A program made the translations under genes and the position numbers. This document shows positions 16,706 through 25,773 of a stretch of DNA of 64,000 nucleotides, piece by piece (position 1 is the first letter of the stretch; every line of letters begins with the position of its first letter). The stretch comes from Bacteroidia bacterium (GTDB lineage: Bacteria > Bacteroidota > Bacteroidia > CAIKAF01). Location: contig JAUHWY010000003.1 of the NCBI GenBank assembly GCA_030427255.1, positions 1-64,000 on the forward strand, written 5' to 3'. Under the pieces are notes generated by a model. It did no database searches and was not told where the DNA came from. It was given only the letters and a program-made list of their open reading frames with translations.

Positions 16706-16750
16706 GTTTTTTGGGCGGCTGTTCCGGCTGCCTGCTCCAAGTCCTCAACC

Positions 16751-16825
16751 CCATCCCAAGGCTAGCTAAGGCTACGGGTGCTTGCCAAAGGCGCCGCAGC
16801 CTCGCCTAAGCTTGCCTAGGGATGG
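16751..16825. repeat. GC-rich foldback element, copy 3
   Basis: CCATCCC...GGCTAGCTAAGGCT pairs with AGCCTCGCCTAAGCTTGCC...GGGATGG around an apical GGGTGCTTGCCAAAGGCGCCGC. It fills the uppP-mscL gap. Confidence 0.55.
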
Positions 16826-16966
16826 TGTTTCCGGGCTTTCTGCGCCATCCGGGCCGCGTGTTCCAATGAGCAGAGCTACAAAAACAAAAAATTACTAATT
16901 TTCCTGCCAAATACGCCTTACCCTTTATAAAGAAAGGCATGTTGCCAAACCTAGAAAAAATCAATC

Positions 16967-17413
16967 ATGGGCATATTAAAAGAATTCAAAGACTTTGCCG
17001 TAAAAGGCAATGTGGTTGACCTGGCCGTAGCTGTGGTAATCGGCGGCGCCTTTGGAAAAATTGTATCCTCCTTTGTGGCCGATATCATTATGCCACCCAT
17101 AGGCATCCTTTTGGGCGGGGTAAATTTTGCTGATTTGGCCTATACACTCAAGGAATCCATTCCGGCACAAGTGGACGATGCAGGCACCGTACTGGTGGAG
17201 GCTGTTCCTGCGGTAACCATCAACTACGGCAATTTCATTCAAGTAATTATCAACTTCCTCATTATTGCCTTTACCGTGTTTATGGTCATAAAAGCCATAA
17301 ATGCCGCTAAAAAGAAAAAAGAAGAGGCTCCGGCCCCACCACCGGCTCCACCTGCACCAACCGAAGACCAAAAGCTGTTGGCTGAAATTCGCGATTTGCT
17401 TAAAAACAAATAA
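16967..17413 (+). CDS. mscL: Large-conductance mechanosensitive channel MscL
   Basis: The 148-residue channel subunit has the conserved amphipathic N-terminus and pore helix [20 protein letters not shown] (6-25), then [17 protein letters not shown], and a second membrane helix [20 protein letters not shown] (about 85-104). The C-terminal part has a basic KKKKEE stretch, a proline/alanine linker ([11 protein letters not shown]) and the bundle-forming helix [13 protein letters not shown]. MscL releases solutes on hypoosmotic shock. It is a stand-alone gene; a MscS-type channel occurs at 56.8 kb. Confidence 0.96.
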   Translation: MGILKEFKDFAVKGNVVDLAVAVVIGGAFGKIVSSFVADIIMPPIGILLGGVNFADLAYTLKESIPAQVDDAGTVLVEAVPAVTINYGNFIQVIINFLIIAFTVFMVIKAINAAKKKKEEAPAPPPAPPAPTEDQKLLAEIRDLLKNK

Positions 17414-17510
17414 GCTGCAAGGCATTTCGGTAGGGCTGCAAGCGCCGGGCAAAGGCATACCTGCCATGTCCGGCACAGAGCAACAGCAGCAAGAGCGCCA
17501 ATAAATTCCT

Positions 17511-17518
17511 TACCTTTC
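17511..17518 (+). promoter_or_regulatory. -7 promoter element of the KtrA-like gene (leaderless type)
   Basis: TACCTTTC lies 4 bases before ATG 17523, one mismatch to TAnnTTTG. Confidence 0.55.
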
Positions 17519-17522
17519 GGAC

Positions 17523-18218
17523 ATGAATCAATCCAGGTTCGCAGTCATTGGCTTGGGTCAATTTGGAACTTCCATTGCGCGAGAATTATCGGCACGTGGT
17601 GCAGAAGTATTGGCCATAGACAACAACGAATTTCATATAGAAGCCGTGAGCGGCGAAATTGCCTATGGTGTTACCATGGATGCAACAGACGCCAAAGCCC
17701 TAAAAGCACAAAACATTCAGGATATGGACGCTGTAATAGTGGCCATTGGAGAAGATTTTGATGCCTTACTGTTGTGCGTAGTATTGCTCATGGAAATGGG
17801 AGTTCCCAGAATTATTGCTCGGGCCGAAGGCCGACATCAACGCATGATTTTGGAAAAGATTGGAGTAAAGGAAATCTTGTCGCCCGAAGATGAAATTGGT
17901 CGCCTAGTGGCAGAAAAGCTCATCAATCCAAACATTATTTCTTACATACCCTTGCCGGACGACCATGAAATTGTAGAAATCAAAACCCCTCCGGGAATTG
18001 CCAATCGCTCCTTAGGCGATATCAACCTCAGAAACCGCTATAGACTGAATCTCATTACCTTAAAGCGGGAAACCGTAGAGGAAAACAAGGGTGAGCTGGT
18101 AAGGGAGTCGCACATCATTGGGGTTCCAACCAGCGACACGGTAATTTTAGAAACAGATACCATTATTGTTTTTGGAACAACTCGTGATATTCAGCGTTTT
18201 ATTGAAATAAACCAATAG
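17523..18218 (+). CDS. KtrA/TrkA-family potassium uptake regulatory subunit
   Basis: The 231-residue cytoplasmic protein has an RCK_N (TrkA-N) Rossmann domain: GLGQFGTSIARELSARG is the nucleotide-binding loop (about 10-26) and the acidic residue in VLAIDN ends strand 2. An RCK_C domain follows from about 140 (IKTPPGIANRSLGDINLRNR). Such proteins gate KtrB/TrkH potassium channels in response to NAD(H) or adenine nucleotides. No channel partner gene is adjacent, so the partner must be encoded elsewhere. Length is typical for KtrA. Confidence 0.9.
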   Translation: MNQSRFAVIGLGQFGTSIARELSARGAEVLAIDNNEFHIEAVSGEIAYGVTMDATDAKALKAQNIQDMDAVIVAIGEDFDALLLCVVLLMEMGVPRIIARAEGRHQRMILEKIGVKEILSPEDEIGRLVAEKLINPNIISYIPLPDDHEIVEIKTPPGIANRSLGDINLRNRYRLNLITLKRETVEENKGELVRESHIIGVPTSDTVILETDTIIVFGTTRDIQRFIEINQ

Positions 18219-18269
18219 CAAGGATTCCCCTTGGGAGCCAAGTGCTATGGTCATCCGCAAAATAATGCG

Positions 18270-18277
18270 TAATTTTC
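18270..18277 (+). promoter_or_regulatory. Possible -7 element of the secreted protease gene
   Basis: TAATTTTC lies 36 bases before ATG 18314; the match is partial. Confidence 0.35.
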
Positions 18278-18313
18278 GAGAGCAAATCACATGGTTTTTC
18301 TAACATATCCTTA

Positions 18314-20410
18314 ATGAATCAATTGAAAAAGGTCACTTTGGGAGTGGCCGCTTTTTTTGCCGGGCAATTATTGTATGCACAGCAACCGGTATCTTGCCTT
18401 ACCTCAGAAATGGTGCAAGAGTCCTTTCAAAACGAAGCCCAATTGCAGCAGTTTTTAGGTGACTTTAATCAGTGGGTGGCGCAGTATCAAAACAGCTTGC
18501 AACAATCTCCCGAAAATGGAAATTATATAGTGCCTGTGGTTGTGCATGTAATCCACGATTACGGACAGGAGAATATTTCGGACGCTCAAATTGCAGATGC
18601 GCTCCGCATATTAAACGAAGATTTTAACCGGCTCAATCCCGATTGGAATACGGTAGTTCCCTCCTTTCAATCCAGAGTTGCTGATGTGGGTTTTGAATTT
18701 CGTCTGGCTCAAATTGACCCAAATGGAGACTGCACCAACGGCATTACCCGAACAGCTTCTACTTGGACTTATGACGCCCGTGACGAAGCCAAAAGCTTAA
18801 GTGGCTGGCCAAGAAACCGCTATTACAACATTTGGGTGGTACACAATATTGGCGACAGTGGCCCCGGAATTATTGGCGGATATGCTTATTTGCCGGGTTC
18901 GGCACCCAGTGCCTCAGTCGATGGAATTATTCTTGACCACCGCTATACAGGCAGCATTGAAGCCTCCAACGGCTCAAATTTTGCCGCACGCGTTATTACC
19001 CATGAAACCGGTCACTTTTTTGGTCTTTTGCACCCATGGGGATTTAGCGCCTGCGGGTCGAGTTGCGGCGATGATTTTGTAGCCGACGTTCCAACCACCT
19101 CAGGAGCTTGCAACAATTGCGTACTCGGACAAAACACCTGCAATTCCCTAGACAATGTAGAGAACTTTATGGACTATGCCCTTTGTGCCAAAATGTTTAC
19201 CGACGGGCAAGCCACCCGGATGCAAGCCGCCATTAATAGTAGTGCCGGCCAACGAATAAGCTTATGGCAACCGGCCAATTTAACAGCCACAGGAACCACC
19301 AACAATTTTTCGCAAGATTGTGCCCCAAAGGTCGACTTTTATGTAGAACGCTTTAGTGCATGCAAAGGCACCGGTTTGCTTTTGCGCGACAATACCTGGA
19401 ATGCCACACCCACTTCTTGGAATTGGACCATAACCAACGGCACTACCACCTACAACAGCACCGACCAAGACCCTTACATTACTTTCGATGAAGCAGGTTC
19501 CTACACCGTAACCTTAACGGTAAGTGCTCCCGGAGGAAACGGCACATTAACACGGAATCGGGTTATAACCATATATGAGGATATGCCCGACAACCAAAAT
19601 TGGATTTATTACGACACCTTCGATGATCAACCCCTTAGCTCAGGGCGCTGGACAGCTCCCTATTCTGAGGATGAAACCTACGGATGGTCGGAGGAAAGTC
19701 AAGTCTATTACACTTGGCCGGCATCTGTTAAGCTGTCTTCGTTTAATTCTCCTCCGGGCAAACGCTATAGTTTGGTTAGTCCTGCTTATGACTTTTCTGC
19801 CATAAACGGAGAATTGCATGTTCGCTTTAAATATGCCTACGCCAAGCGGTCGTCCAACAGCAACGACGAACTCAATATTTATATATCCAGCAACTGTGGA
19901 CTTACCTGGACATTGCGCAGAACCATCGATGCCAATGAGCTGGCCAGCGCCGGAGTGACCAACCAAGCATTTACGCCGGCTTCTACCCAAGAATGGAAAA
20001 GCGATTCCATAACCGGAAATTTGTTAGCCCCTTGGGCCAACCGCAACAATGTAAGGGTGCGTTTTGAATTTGTAACCGGAGGCGGGAACAATTTTTATTT
20101 AGACGACATCAATATTTCAGGGCCCACCAGCATAGAAGAGGCCGGCAGTCCTGCGGATATTGATTGGGAGGTATTTCCCAACCCGGCTCAGCACGTCTTG
20201 GAAACCGGGTTTTATTTGACTCAGCCGGCAGATGTTGAGTTGCACATGCTCGATGTAACAGGCCGAAGCCTTTGGAGCAAAAACTTAGGAAATCAAACTG
20301 GGCAAGTAAATACCCAAATCAACAGGCCGAACGGCTTAAGCTCCGGCATGTATTTGCTGCAATTGCGCGCCGGCTCCAGAGTTTTTTATCAAAGAATTGT
20401 TTGGCAATAA
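18314..20410 (+). CDS. Secreted M43-family zinc metalloprotease with PKD domain and T9SS sorting tail
   Basis: The 698-residue preproprotein has a signal peptide (residues 1-22, ending YAQQ), a metzincin catalytic domain with HETGHFFGLLH (about 230-240, HExxHxxGxxH) and a Met-turn in NFMDYA. This matches cytophagalysin/pappalysin-type M43 peptidases. A PKD domain follows (ITFDEAGSYTVTLTVSAPGG, about 385-405), then a jelly-roll-like region, and a type A type IX sorting domain beginning VFPNPAQ and ending RVFYQRIVWQ. The protein should be exported through Sec and T9SS and cleaved at the C-terminus. Its stop overlaps the mce start by one base, an odd pairing with a metabolic gene. Confidence 0.93.
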   Translation: MNQLKKVTLGVAAFFAGQLLYAQQPVSCLTSEMVQESFQNEAQLQQFLGDFNQWVAQYQNSLQQSPENGNYIVPVVVHVIHDYGQENISDAQIADALRILNEDFNRLNPDWNTVVPSFQSRVADVGFEFRLAQIDPNGDCTNGITRTASTWTYDARDEAKSLSGWPRNRYYNIWVVHNIGDSGPGIIGGYAYLPGSAPSASVDGIILDHRYTGSIEASNGSNFAARVITHETGHFFGLLHPWGFSACGSSCGDDFVADVPTTSGACNNCVLGQNTCNSLDNVENFMDYALCAKMFTDGQATRMQAAINSSAGQRISLWQPANLTATGTTNNFSQDCAPKVDFYVERFSACKGTGLLLRDNTWNATPTSWNWTITNGTTTYNSTDQDPYITFDEAGSYTVTLTVSAPGGNGTLTRNRVITIYEDMPDNQNWIYYDTFDDQPLSSGRWTAPYSEDETYGWSEESQVYYTWPASVKLSSFNSPPGKRYSLVSPAYDFSAINGELHVRFKYAYAKRSSNSNDELNIYISSNCGLTWTLRRTIDANELASAGVTNQAFTPASTQEWKSDSITGNLLAPWANRNNVRVRFEFVTGGGNNFYLDDINISGPTSIEEAGSPADIDWEVFPNPAQHVLETGFYLTQPADVELHMLDVTGRSLWSKNLGNQTGQVNTQINRPNGLSSGMYLLQLRAGSRVFYQRIVWQ

Positions 20411-20820
20411 TGACCGGAAAAATTGAGCACTTAGGCATAGCCGTAGCCAATTTAGACGAAGCCGAGACGCTCTACACGGCCCTTTTGGGTACTGCACCCT
20501 ACAAGCGCGAAGAAGTTGCCTCAGAAGGCGTTCGCACCTCCTTTTTCATGACCGGAACCAACAAAATAGAACTGTTGGAGGCCAGCCACCCGGATTCACC
20601 GATTCACAAATTTGTGGAGAAAAAAGGCCAAGGCATTCACCATGTTGCCTTTCATGTGGAGGATATTGTTTCGGAAATGAAGCGGCTTAAGGATGCCGGT
20701 TTTGTTTTGTTGCACGAAACACCCAAAAAGGGAGCCGATAACAAGCTTATTTGTTTTGTGCATCCCAAAACTACCGGCGGAGTATTGATAGAACTGTGCC
20801 AGGATGACCCTGAACGCTGA
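20410..20820 (+). CDS. mce: Methylmalonyl-CoA epimerase
   Basis: The 136-residue VOC-superfamily enzyme interconverts (R)- and (S)-methylmalonyl-CoA in propionate metabolism. Metal ligands fit the family: His in IEHLGIAV, His in GIHHVAFHV and Glu in GVLIELCQ, and the segment TSFFMTGTNKIELLEA is typical. I set the start at ATG 20410 (TAATG, one-base overlap with the protease stop); the track start at 20272 lies inside the protease. It overlaps prsW by 17 bases. The methylmalonyl-CoA mutase genes are not in the window. Confidence 0.93.
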   Translation: MTGKIEHLGIAVANLDEAETLYTALLGTAPYKREEVASEGVRTSFFMTGTNKIELLEASHPDSPIHKFVEKKGQGIHHVAFHVEDIVSEMKRLKDAGFVLLHETPKKGADNKLICFVHPKTTGGVLIELCQDDPER

Positions 20821-21478
20821 ATTAGAAGCACTGGGACTGTTGGCCTTAGCCATTGCCCCCTGCGTTGCACTAGCCGCATTCATCCATTTTAAAGATAAGC
20901 TGGACAGAGAGCCTTGGTACATGCTCGTTATCTCCTTTGCCCTAGGCGCTTTTTCGTCTGCGCCTGTTTTAGTGTTGGAATATGGAGTGCAACAAAACCA
21001 GTGGTTTACAACAACTTTGGGCTCAGCATTTTTAGGCATTGCGCTTATTGAGGAAGGTCTTAAGTATCTGGTATTGCTATGGTATGCCTATCCCAAAACA
21101 GTATTTGACGAACCCTACGACGGCATAACCTATGCAGTGATGGTATCTATGGGTTTTGCCACTTTTGAAAACATAGCCTATGCCTTAAGGTTTGGAACAG
21201 AAACTACGCTTCTTCGCATGTTTACGGCTGTTCCAGCTCATGCCACCTTTGCTGTTCTGATGGGTTTTTACCTGGGGCTGGCAAAATTTTCGAGGGTGCC
21301 TATGGTATATTTGATTTCGGCATTGGTAGCCCCTGTTCTACTCCACGGATTCTACAACTATTTTTTAATGGTCAAGTGGTTCGAAGGTGTGTATTGGGGC
21401 GCCTTTATAAGTTTGGCCTTAGGCGTAGGATTTTCTTGGCGGGCCATTAGAATCCATCAAAAAACAACCTATAAATAG
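20804..21478 (+). CDS. PrsW family intramembrane metalloprotease
   Basis: The 224-residue polytopic membrane protein has the PrsW catalytic signature: EEGLKY (EExxK, residues 83-88), FATFENIAY (about 118-126), and conserved His in VPAHATF and HGFYNY. PrsW-type proteases cut within membranes; the founding Bacillus enzyme performs site-1 cleavage of an anti-sigma factor. The substrate here is unknown. It overlaps mce by 17 bases, so translation is probably coupled, although no functional link is obvious. ATG 20804 precedes the first hydrophobic helix directly. Confidence 0.88.
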   Translation: MTLNAELEALGLLALAIAPCVALAAFIHFKDKLDREPWYMLVISFALGAFSSAPVLVLEYGVQQNQWFTTTLGSAFLGIALIEEGLKYLVLLWYAYPKTVFDEPYDGITYAVMVSMGFATFENIAYALRFGTETTLLRMFTAVPAHATFAVLMGFYLGLAKFSRVPMVYLISALVAPVLLHGFYNYFLMVKWFEGVYWGAFISLALGVGFSWRAIRIHQKTTYK

Positions 21479-21479
21479 C

Positions 21480-22457
21480 TTAGGCTAGCAAGGTATGTTG
21501 CCCACAAAGCAGCAAGTCTAGCCAAGCTTTATGCCATAGACTTTCGGCATTGGCCATTCGAGTGCCCCCGCACCAAAATGCTTGCATTACTTCTTGGCGT
21601 TGTTTGCTCAATAGCGCTTGTATCTGCTGCTCCAAGCCTTGGTCCTCGCTCTGCTTTTCGAAGGCCTCAGCAGCACTAAGAAGCAACTCAAAACTTTGGG
21701 CATGGCTTTGCATAAGTTGTTCCTTAAGACGAGCAAAATCCGGCTTAACGGATGCTAAGGAGGCGCTGCATTCCAAAAAGCACCGCAACATGCCCAACCA
21801 GGAAGCGCGCATGCAAAAAGAAGCAAAACCATTGAACGCTAAATCACCTAAAGGCCAACCAGGTGCTTTTCTCACCCCAACATTAAAGAACTGTTTTTCG
21901 TTCACACGTACTTGCTTGGCCTCAACTTCCCAACTTGAGGTCAAACGAAGGCCGGCATAGGGCCAATGCGCACGTTTAACCAATTCATGATCAGGCAGTA
22001 CGACCGATGTAATGGCGCCATTGGGAAGGTAAGCATTGAGGGTAAAGGAACTTGCATGTGCGGCCCCGGTGCACCAAGGCCATTGGCCCGACAACAACCA
22101 GTCATTTCCGTCTTTTATTAAGCTTCCCGAAGGTCTCCCACTGCCTCCCAACCAAGCCGTGTTTGGGCCAAACACTTCGGAGGCAAGTTCCGCTGAAAAA
22201 TCGGGACCAAAATAATTGGTGCCACTGCCTAAGTTAATGAGCCAACCCAAACTGCCTTGGTGCGCGGCAGCCTGTTCTAAAATGCTAAGCCCTTGGGGAA
22301 GATTGCACTGAAGGCCTCCAAGCGATTCGGGCACCCAAATTTTCAAGAGTTTGTGATGGAACAAGCTTTCGGTCCAAAGTTCGGGGAGATCGGAACATGC
22401 GTAGGCCTGTTCCGGATTCGGAAAATGAGTCTGCCAAAAAGAGGAATCCCATGCCAT
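21480..22457 (-). CDS. Acyl-CoA dehydrogenase-like protein, short and divergent
   Basis: The 325-residue protein resembles the acyl-CoA dehydrogenase/flavin monooxygenase superfamily in its first two thirds: WVPESLGG, GSGRPSGSLIKDGNDWLLSGQWPWCTGA (substrate-loop-like beta domain) and LTSSWEVEAKQVRVNE. The C-terminal helical part is short and lacks a recognisable catalytic Glu or the QxxGG region, so dehydrogenase activity is doubtful. I take ATG 22457 (MAWDSS), since the track start nine bases upstream is a TTG. A TTTCTTTG element lies six bases upstream. It converges with prsW, with 1 base between stops. Confidence 0.75.
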   Translation of the reverse strand: MAWDSSFWQTHFPNPEQAYACSDLPELWTESLFHHKLLKIWVPESLGGLQCNLPQGLSILEQAAAHQGSLGWLINLGSGTNYFGPDFSAELASEVFGPNTAWLGGSGRPSGSLIKDGNDWLLSGQWPWCTGAAHASSFTLNAYLPNGAITSVVLPDHELVKRAHWPYAGLRLTSSWEVEAKQVRVNEKQFFNVGVRKAPGWPLGDLAFNGFASFCMRASWLGMLRCFLECSASLASVKPDFARLKEQLMQSHAQSFELLLSAAEAFEKQSEDQGLEQQIQALLSKQRQEVMQAFWCGGTRMANAESLWHKAWLDLLLCGQHTLLA

Positions 22458-22540
22458 GATGTACAAAGAAAGTAAAAGAGAGGAAAGGAGAGGAATTAGG
22501 TATTTTGGAAAAGCGCCCCGGACCGCAGGGAAAGCCCGGA

Positions 22541-22624
22541 GTACAGAGAGCCATGGCCGGTGGTAAGGCGGCAGCGGAGCGCATGCGAGCTCGCCGGCTT
22601 GCCTACCGGCCAGGCTTTCTGTAC
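22541..22624. repeat. GC-rich foldback element, copy 4
   Basis: GTACAGAGAGCC and GGCCGGTGGTAAGGC pair with GCTTGCCTACCGGCC and GGCTTTCTGTAC. The apex GGAGCGCATGCGA recurs at 31201. It occupies the gap between two minus-strand genes. Confidence 0.6.
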
Positions 22625-22656
22625 GAGGACTTGAACTAAGGGCCGGAAATGGCGCC

Positions 22657-23289
22657 CTAATCCAACAACCCTTCGCGCAAAAGCAACTCTTTTAGCGTAT
22701 CGCCCTTGGTTAAATCGAGGTGTAGCCCTTTGATACCCACGGCAGATGCTCCTTTAGCGTTTTCGGGTAGATCATCTACAAAGACGGTGGTGATGGGGTC
22801 TAGCTTTTGCTCGTCCAAAATGAGCTGATAGCCTTCCGGGTCGGGCTTTCGGTGGCCAATGAGGTGGCTGTAATAGGCTTTTTGAAACAGAGATTCAAAA
22901 TCGAGCTCGGGATGCAATTGCTGCACCATGCTGCGGTAGGTTTGGTAGTGCCAATCGTTGATATTGGACCATAAATACAAGCGGTATCGCTGCTTTAATT
23001 GACGCAAAAGCGGCAAGGTATCGGGCCAAATACCATCGAGTATGGAGTCCCAAGCGTGTCGAATTTGTTGTTCAGAAACCCCATTAGGCGCCATGGCCAG
23101 CATTTCATGGGCGAAGGCTTGTCCGTCGATTTGGCCTCTTTCGAATCGGTACAAGATATTGTTCGGTCCGGGTTCAAAAAATACATCTTTTAATCCATGC
23201 ATACCCAAGGCACGAAAATTGTTTCCGACCGCTTCATAATTGGTTTTGAGCAAAACGCCGCCCAAATCAAGAATCACATTTTGAATCAT
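22657..23289 (-). CDS. HAD family hydrolase (subfamily IA)
   Basis: Starting at ATG 23289 the protein has 210 residues and begins MIQNVILDLGGVLL, which is HAD motif I with the first Asp retained and the second replaced (DLGGV). Motif II lies in LYLWSN, motif III is the Lys in GHRKPDP and motif IV is VFVDDLPEN. This pattern fits phosphatases of the YihX type that remove phosphate from sugar phosphates or FMN; the substrate cannot be told. The longer track start adds a non-homologous, Ser/Lys-rich leader. TATTTTTG lies four bases before the chosen ATG, as in other leaderless genes here. Confidence 0.9.
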   Translation of the reverse strand: MIQNVILDLGGVLLKTNYEAVGNNFRALGMHGLKDVFFEPGPNNILYRFERGQIDGQAFAHEMLAMAPNGVSEQQIRHAWDSILDGIWPDTLPLLRQLKQRYRLYLWSNINDWHYQTYRSMVQQLHPELDFESLFQKAYYSHLIGHRKPDPEGYQLILDEQKLDPITTVFVDDLPENAKGASAVGIKGLHLDLTKGDTLKELLLREGLLD

Positions 23290-23293
23290 GGCC

Positions 23294-23301
23294 CAAAAAT
23301 A
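23294..23301 (-). promoter_or_regulatory. -7 promoter element of the HAD gene (leaderless type)
   Basis: TATTTTTG on the minus strand lies 4 bases before ATG 23289. Confidence 0.7.
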
Positions 23302-23399
23302 CGCTTCCGATGTAAAGGAAATGTAAGAATAAGGGCAAGGATTAGCGTTAGCAGACCAGTGTGAAGCGCAAAGGCTTTGGCAAATTGGGGGGGAAAGCC

Positions 23400-23407
23400 T
23401 ACTTTTG
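23400..23407 (+). promoter_or_regulatory. -7 promoter element of hppA
   Basis: TACTTTTG lies 65 bases before ATG 23473, leaving a real 5' leader of about 60 bases, unlike the leaderless neighbours. Confidence 0.55.
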
Positions 23408-23472
23408 CGCCCTTGTAGTTTTGGTTTTTTAACGCTTAAACTCAGAAAAAACATTCATTTAATGACATACGC

Positions 23473-25683
23473 ATGAAAGACCTGTTGCTTTATTTGGTGC
23501 CCGGCCTAGGCTTGATTGGCTTATTGGTAATGGCTGTAAAATACGCCTGGGTGAACCGGCAAGATGCCGGCGACGAAAACATGCAGCGGCTTGCCGGTTA
23601 TATAGCCAAAGGCGCCATTGCTTTTTTGCGCGCAGAATGGAAAATTCTAACCTACTTCGCCATCATTGCCGGCATTTTGTTGGCTTGGTCAGGCACCTTG
23701 GTAGAAAACTCAAGTCCCATTATTGCCGTTTCTTTTTTGATTGGCGCCGTATTTTCTGCCCTGGCAGGGTATATTGGCATGAAGGTGGCCACATTGGCCA
23801 ATGTGCGCACCACCCAAGCGGCACGAACCTCTTTGGCGCGTGCCCTTAAAGTGAGTTTTACCGGGGGTACGGTAATGGGTTTGGGCGTAGCCGGTCTTGC
23901 GGTTCTTGGCCTTGGAAGCCTTTTTATTGTTTTTTATCAGTTGTATGTGGTGGCCCAAGGCGGCAGCTCCAGTGGCTTAGAAATGGAGAAAGCCTTGGAA
24001 GTGTTGGCAGGCTTTTCTTTGGGTGCTGAATCCATTGCCCTGTTTGCCCGTGTTGGCGGCGGTATTTATACCAAAGCAGCAGATGTAGGGGCCGACTTGG
24101 TTGGAAAGGTAGAGGCAGGCATTCCTGAAGATGATGTGCGCAACCCCGCCACCATTGCCGATAATGTAGGCGACAACGTAGGCGATGTAGCCGGTATGGG
24201 TGCCGACTTGTTCGGTTCCTATGTAGCCACCATTTTGGCTACCATGGTTTTGGGGCGTGAAGTAGTGGTTTCCGATCAATTCGATGGTTTATCTCCGATT
24301 TTACTTCCTATGGTGATTGCCGGCATGGGCTTGATCTTTTCCATTTTGGGAACCATGATGGTTCGAGTGTCTAAAGAAACCGACAGTGTTCAAAAAGCAT
24401 TGAACATAGGAAACTGGGCATCCATCATTTTAACGGTAGTAGCCTCTTATTTCTTAATTAACTATTTAATGCCCGAAGGCACCATGAGCTTGCGCGGATT
24501 TGAGTTTACCCGCAATGGCGTATTCGGAGCCGTTGTGGTTGGATTGATTGTAGGGGCGCTTATGAGCATCATTACCGAGTTTTACACGGCCATGGGTCGA
24601 CGTCCGGTCATGAGCATTGTAAAACAATCGTCTACGGGCCATGCGACCAACATCATTGGAGGTTTGGCCGTAGGTATGGAGTCCACAGTAGTTCCCATTT
24701 TGGTATTGGCTGCGGGTATTTATGGTTCTTTTGAGTTGGCAGGCTTGTATGGAGTTGCGATTGCAGCTGCGGGCATGATGGCCACCACGGCCATGCAATT
24801 GGCCATTGACGCTTTTGGACCCATTGCCGATAACGCAGGGGGCATTGCCGAAATGAGTGGTTTGCCCAGCGAAGTGCGCGAGCGTACCGACAACTTGGAC
24901 GCTGTTGGAAACACCACGGCCGCCACCGGAAAAGGTTTTGCCATTGCCTCGGCTGCACTAACGGCTTTGGCATTGTTTGCGGCTTATGTAGGTATTGCAG
25001 GCATTGACTCCATAGACATTTACAAGGCGGATGTATTGGCCGGCTTGTTTGTAGGTGCCATGATTCCATTTATTTTCTCTGCCTTGGCTATTGCCGCCGT
25101 AGGTAGAGCTGCTATGGATATGGTGAACGAAGTGCGTCGCCAGTTTAAAGAGATTCCCGGTATTATGGAGCATAAAGCTACGCCGGAGTACGAGAAGTGT
25201 GTAGAAATCTCTACCCGCGCCAGCCTCCGTGAAATGGTGGCTCCAGGTGCCATTGCCTTGGTTGTACCCATTTTGGTAGGCTTTTTGTTTGGCCCCGAGG
25301 TGTTGGGCGGTTTGTTGGCCGGCGTAACCGTGAGCGGAGTGCTTATGGGTATGTTCCAAAACAATGCCGGAGGCGCTTGGGACAATGCCAAAAAGAGCTT
25401 TGAAAAAGGCGTAGACATTGATGGCGAAACCTATTATAAAGGCTCCGAGCCGCACAAGGCTGCCGTAACAGGTGACACGGTTGGAGACCCATTTAAGGAC
25501 ACCTCCGGCCCATCCATGAACATTTTGATTAAGCTAATGTCTATTGTTTCCTTGGTGATTGCCCCGCACATTCGAGTGGGCGAAGGACACAGCCACAGCG
25601 CTGCCCCTTCCGAAAGCCAAGAGATACACGCTCAGGTCCAAGAACAAGCGGTCGAAGCGCAGACCTACAGGATGAGCCATTGA
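23473..25683 (+). CDS. hppA: Membrane-bound ion-pumping pyrophosphatase
   Basis: The 736-residue integral membrane enzyme couples pyrophosphate hydrolysis to H+ and/or Na+ export. The pyrophosphate-binding signature [20 protein letters not shown] lies at about 203-222, followed by [30 protein letters not shown] (about 476-485) carries alanine where potassium-independent enzymes have lysine, so this should be the K+-dependent class; Bacteroidota relatives often pump Na+. The C-terminus adds a His/Gln-rich tail after VGEGHSHS. A strong terminator follows immediately. It is a single-gene transcription unit. Confidence 0.96.
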   Translation: MKDLLLYLVPGLGLIGLLVMAVKYAWVNRQDAGDENMQRLAGYIAKGAIAFLRAEWKILTYFAIIAGILLAWSGTLVENSSPIIAVSFLIGAVFSALAGYIGMKVATLANVRTTQAARTSLARALKVSFTGGTVMGLGVAGLAVLGLGSLFIVFYQLYVVAQGGSSSGLEMEKALEVLAGFSLGAESIALFARVGGGIYTKAADVGADLVGKVEAGIPEDDVRNPATIADNVGDNVGDVAGMGADLFGSYVATILATMVLGREVVVSDQFDGLSPILLPMVIAGMGLIFSILGTMMVRVSKETDSVQKALNIGNWASIILTVVASYFLINYLMPEGTMSLRGFEFTRNGVFGAVVVGLIVGALMSIITEFYTAMGRRPVMSIVKQSSTGHATNIIGGLAVGMESTVVPILVLAAGIYGSFELAGLYGVAIAAAGMMATTAMQLAIDAFGPIADNAGGIAEMSGLPSEVRERTDNLDAVGNTTAATGKGFAIASAALTALALFAAYVGIAGIDSIDIYKADVLAGLFVGAMIPFIFSALAIAAVGRAAMDMVNEVRRQFKEIPGIMEHKATPEYEKCVEISTRASLREMVAPGAIALVVPILVGFLFGPEVLGGLLAGVTVSGVLMGMFQNNAGGAWDNAKKSFEKGVDIDGETYYKGSEPHKAAVTGDTVGDPFKDTSGPSMNILIKLMSIVSLVIAPHIRVGEGHSHSAAPSESQEIHAQVQEQAVEAQTYRMSH

Positions 25684-25696
25684 GTAAGAAAATCAT

Positions 25697-25730
25697 AAAA
25701 AAAGCCGCAGAATTTACTGCGGCTTTTTTT
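25697..25730 (+). terminator. Rho-independent terminator of hppA
   Basis: AAAAAAAGCCGCAG and CTGCGGCTTTTTTT form a perfect 14-bp stem with a six-base loop, followed by a T-run. It starts 14 bases after the hppA stop. Confidence 0.9.
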
Positions 25731-25735
25731 TATGC

Positions 25736-25743
25736 TACTTTTG
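25736..25743 (+). promoter_or_regulatory. -7 promoter element of the KAS III gene
   Basis: TACTTTTG lies just after the hppA terminator. It overlaps the start proposed in the ORF track (25732) and so favours ATG 25774. Confidence 0.6.
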
Positions 25744-25773
25744 CAAACCCCAACTAAGGCCCCTTTTTCCAAT

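Noticed and set aside
22625-22656. tRNA-like look of the GC-rich sequence near 22.6 kb
   Set aside because: No T-loop GGTTCGAATCC-type sequence or acceptor stem can be formed; it is part of the foldback repeat family.
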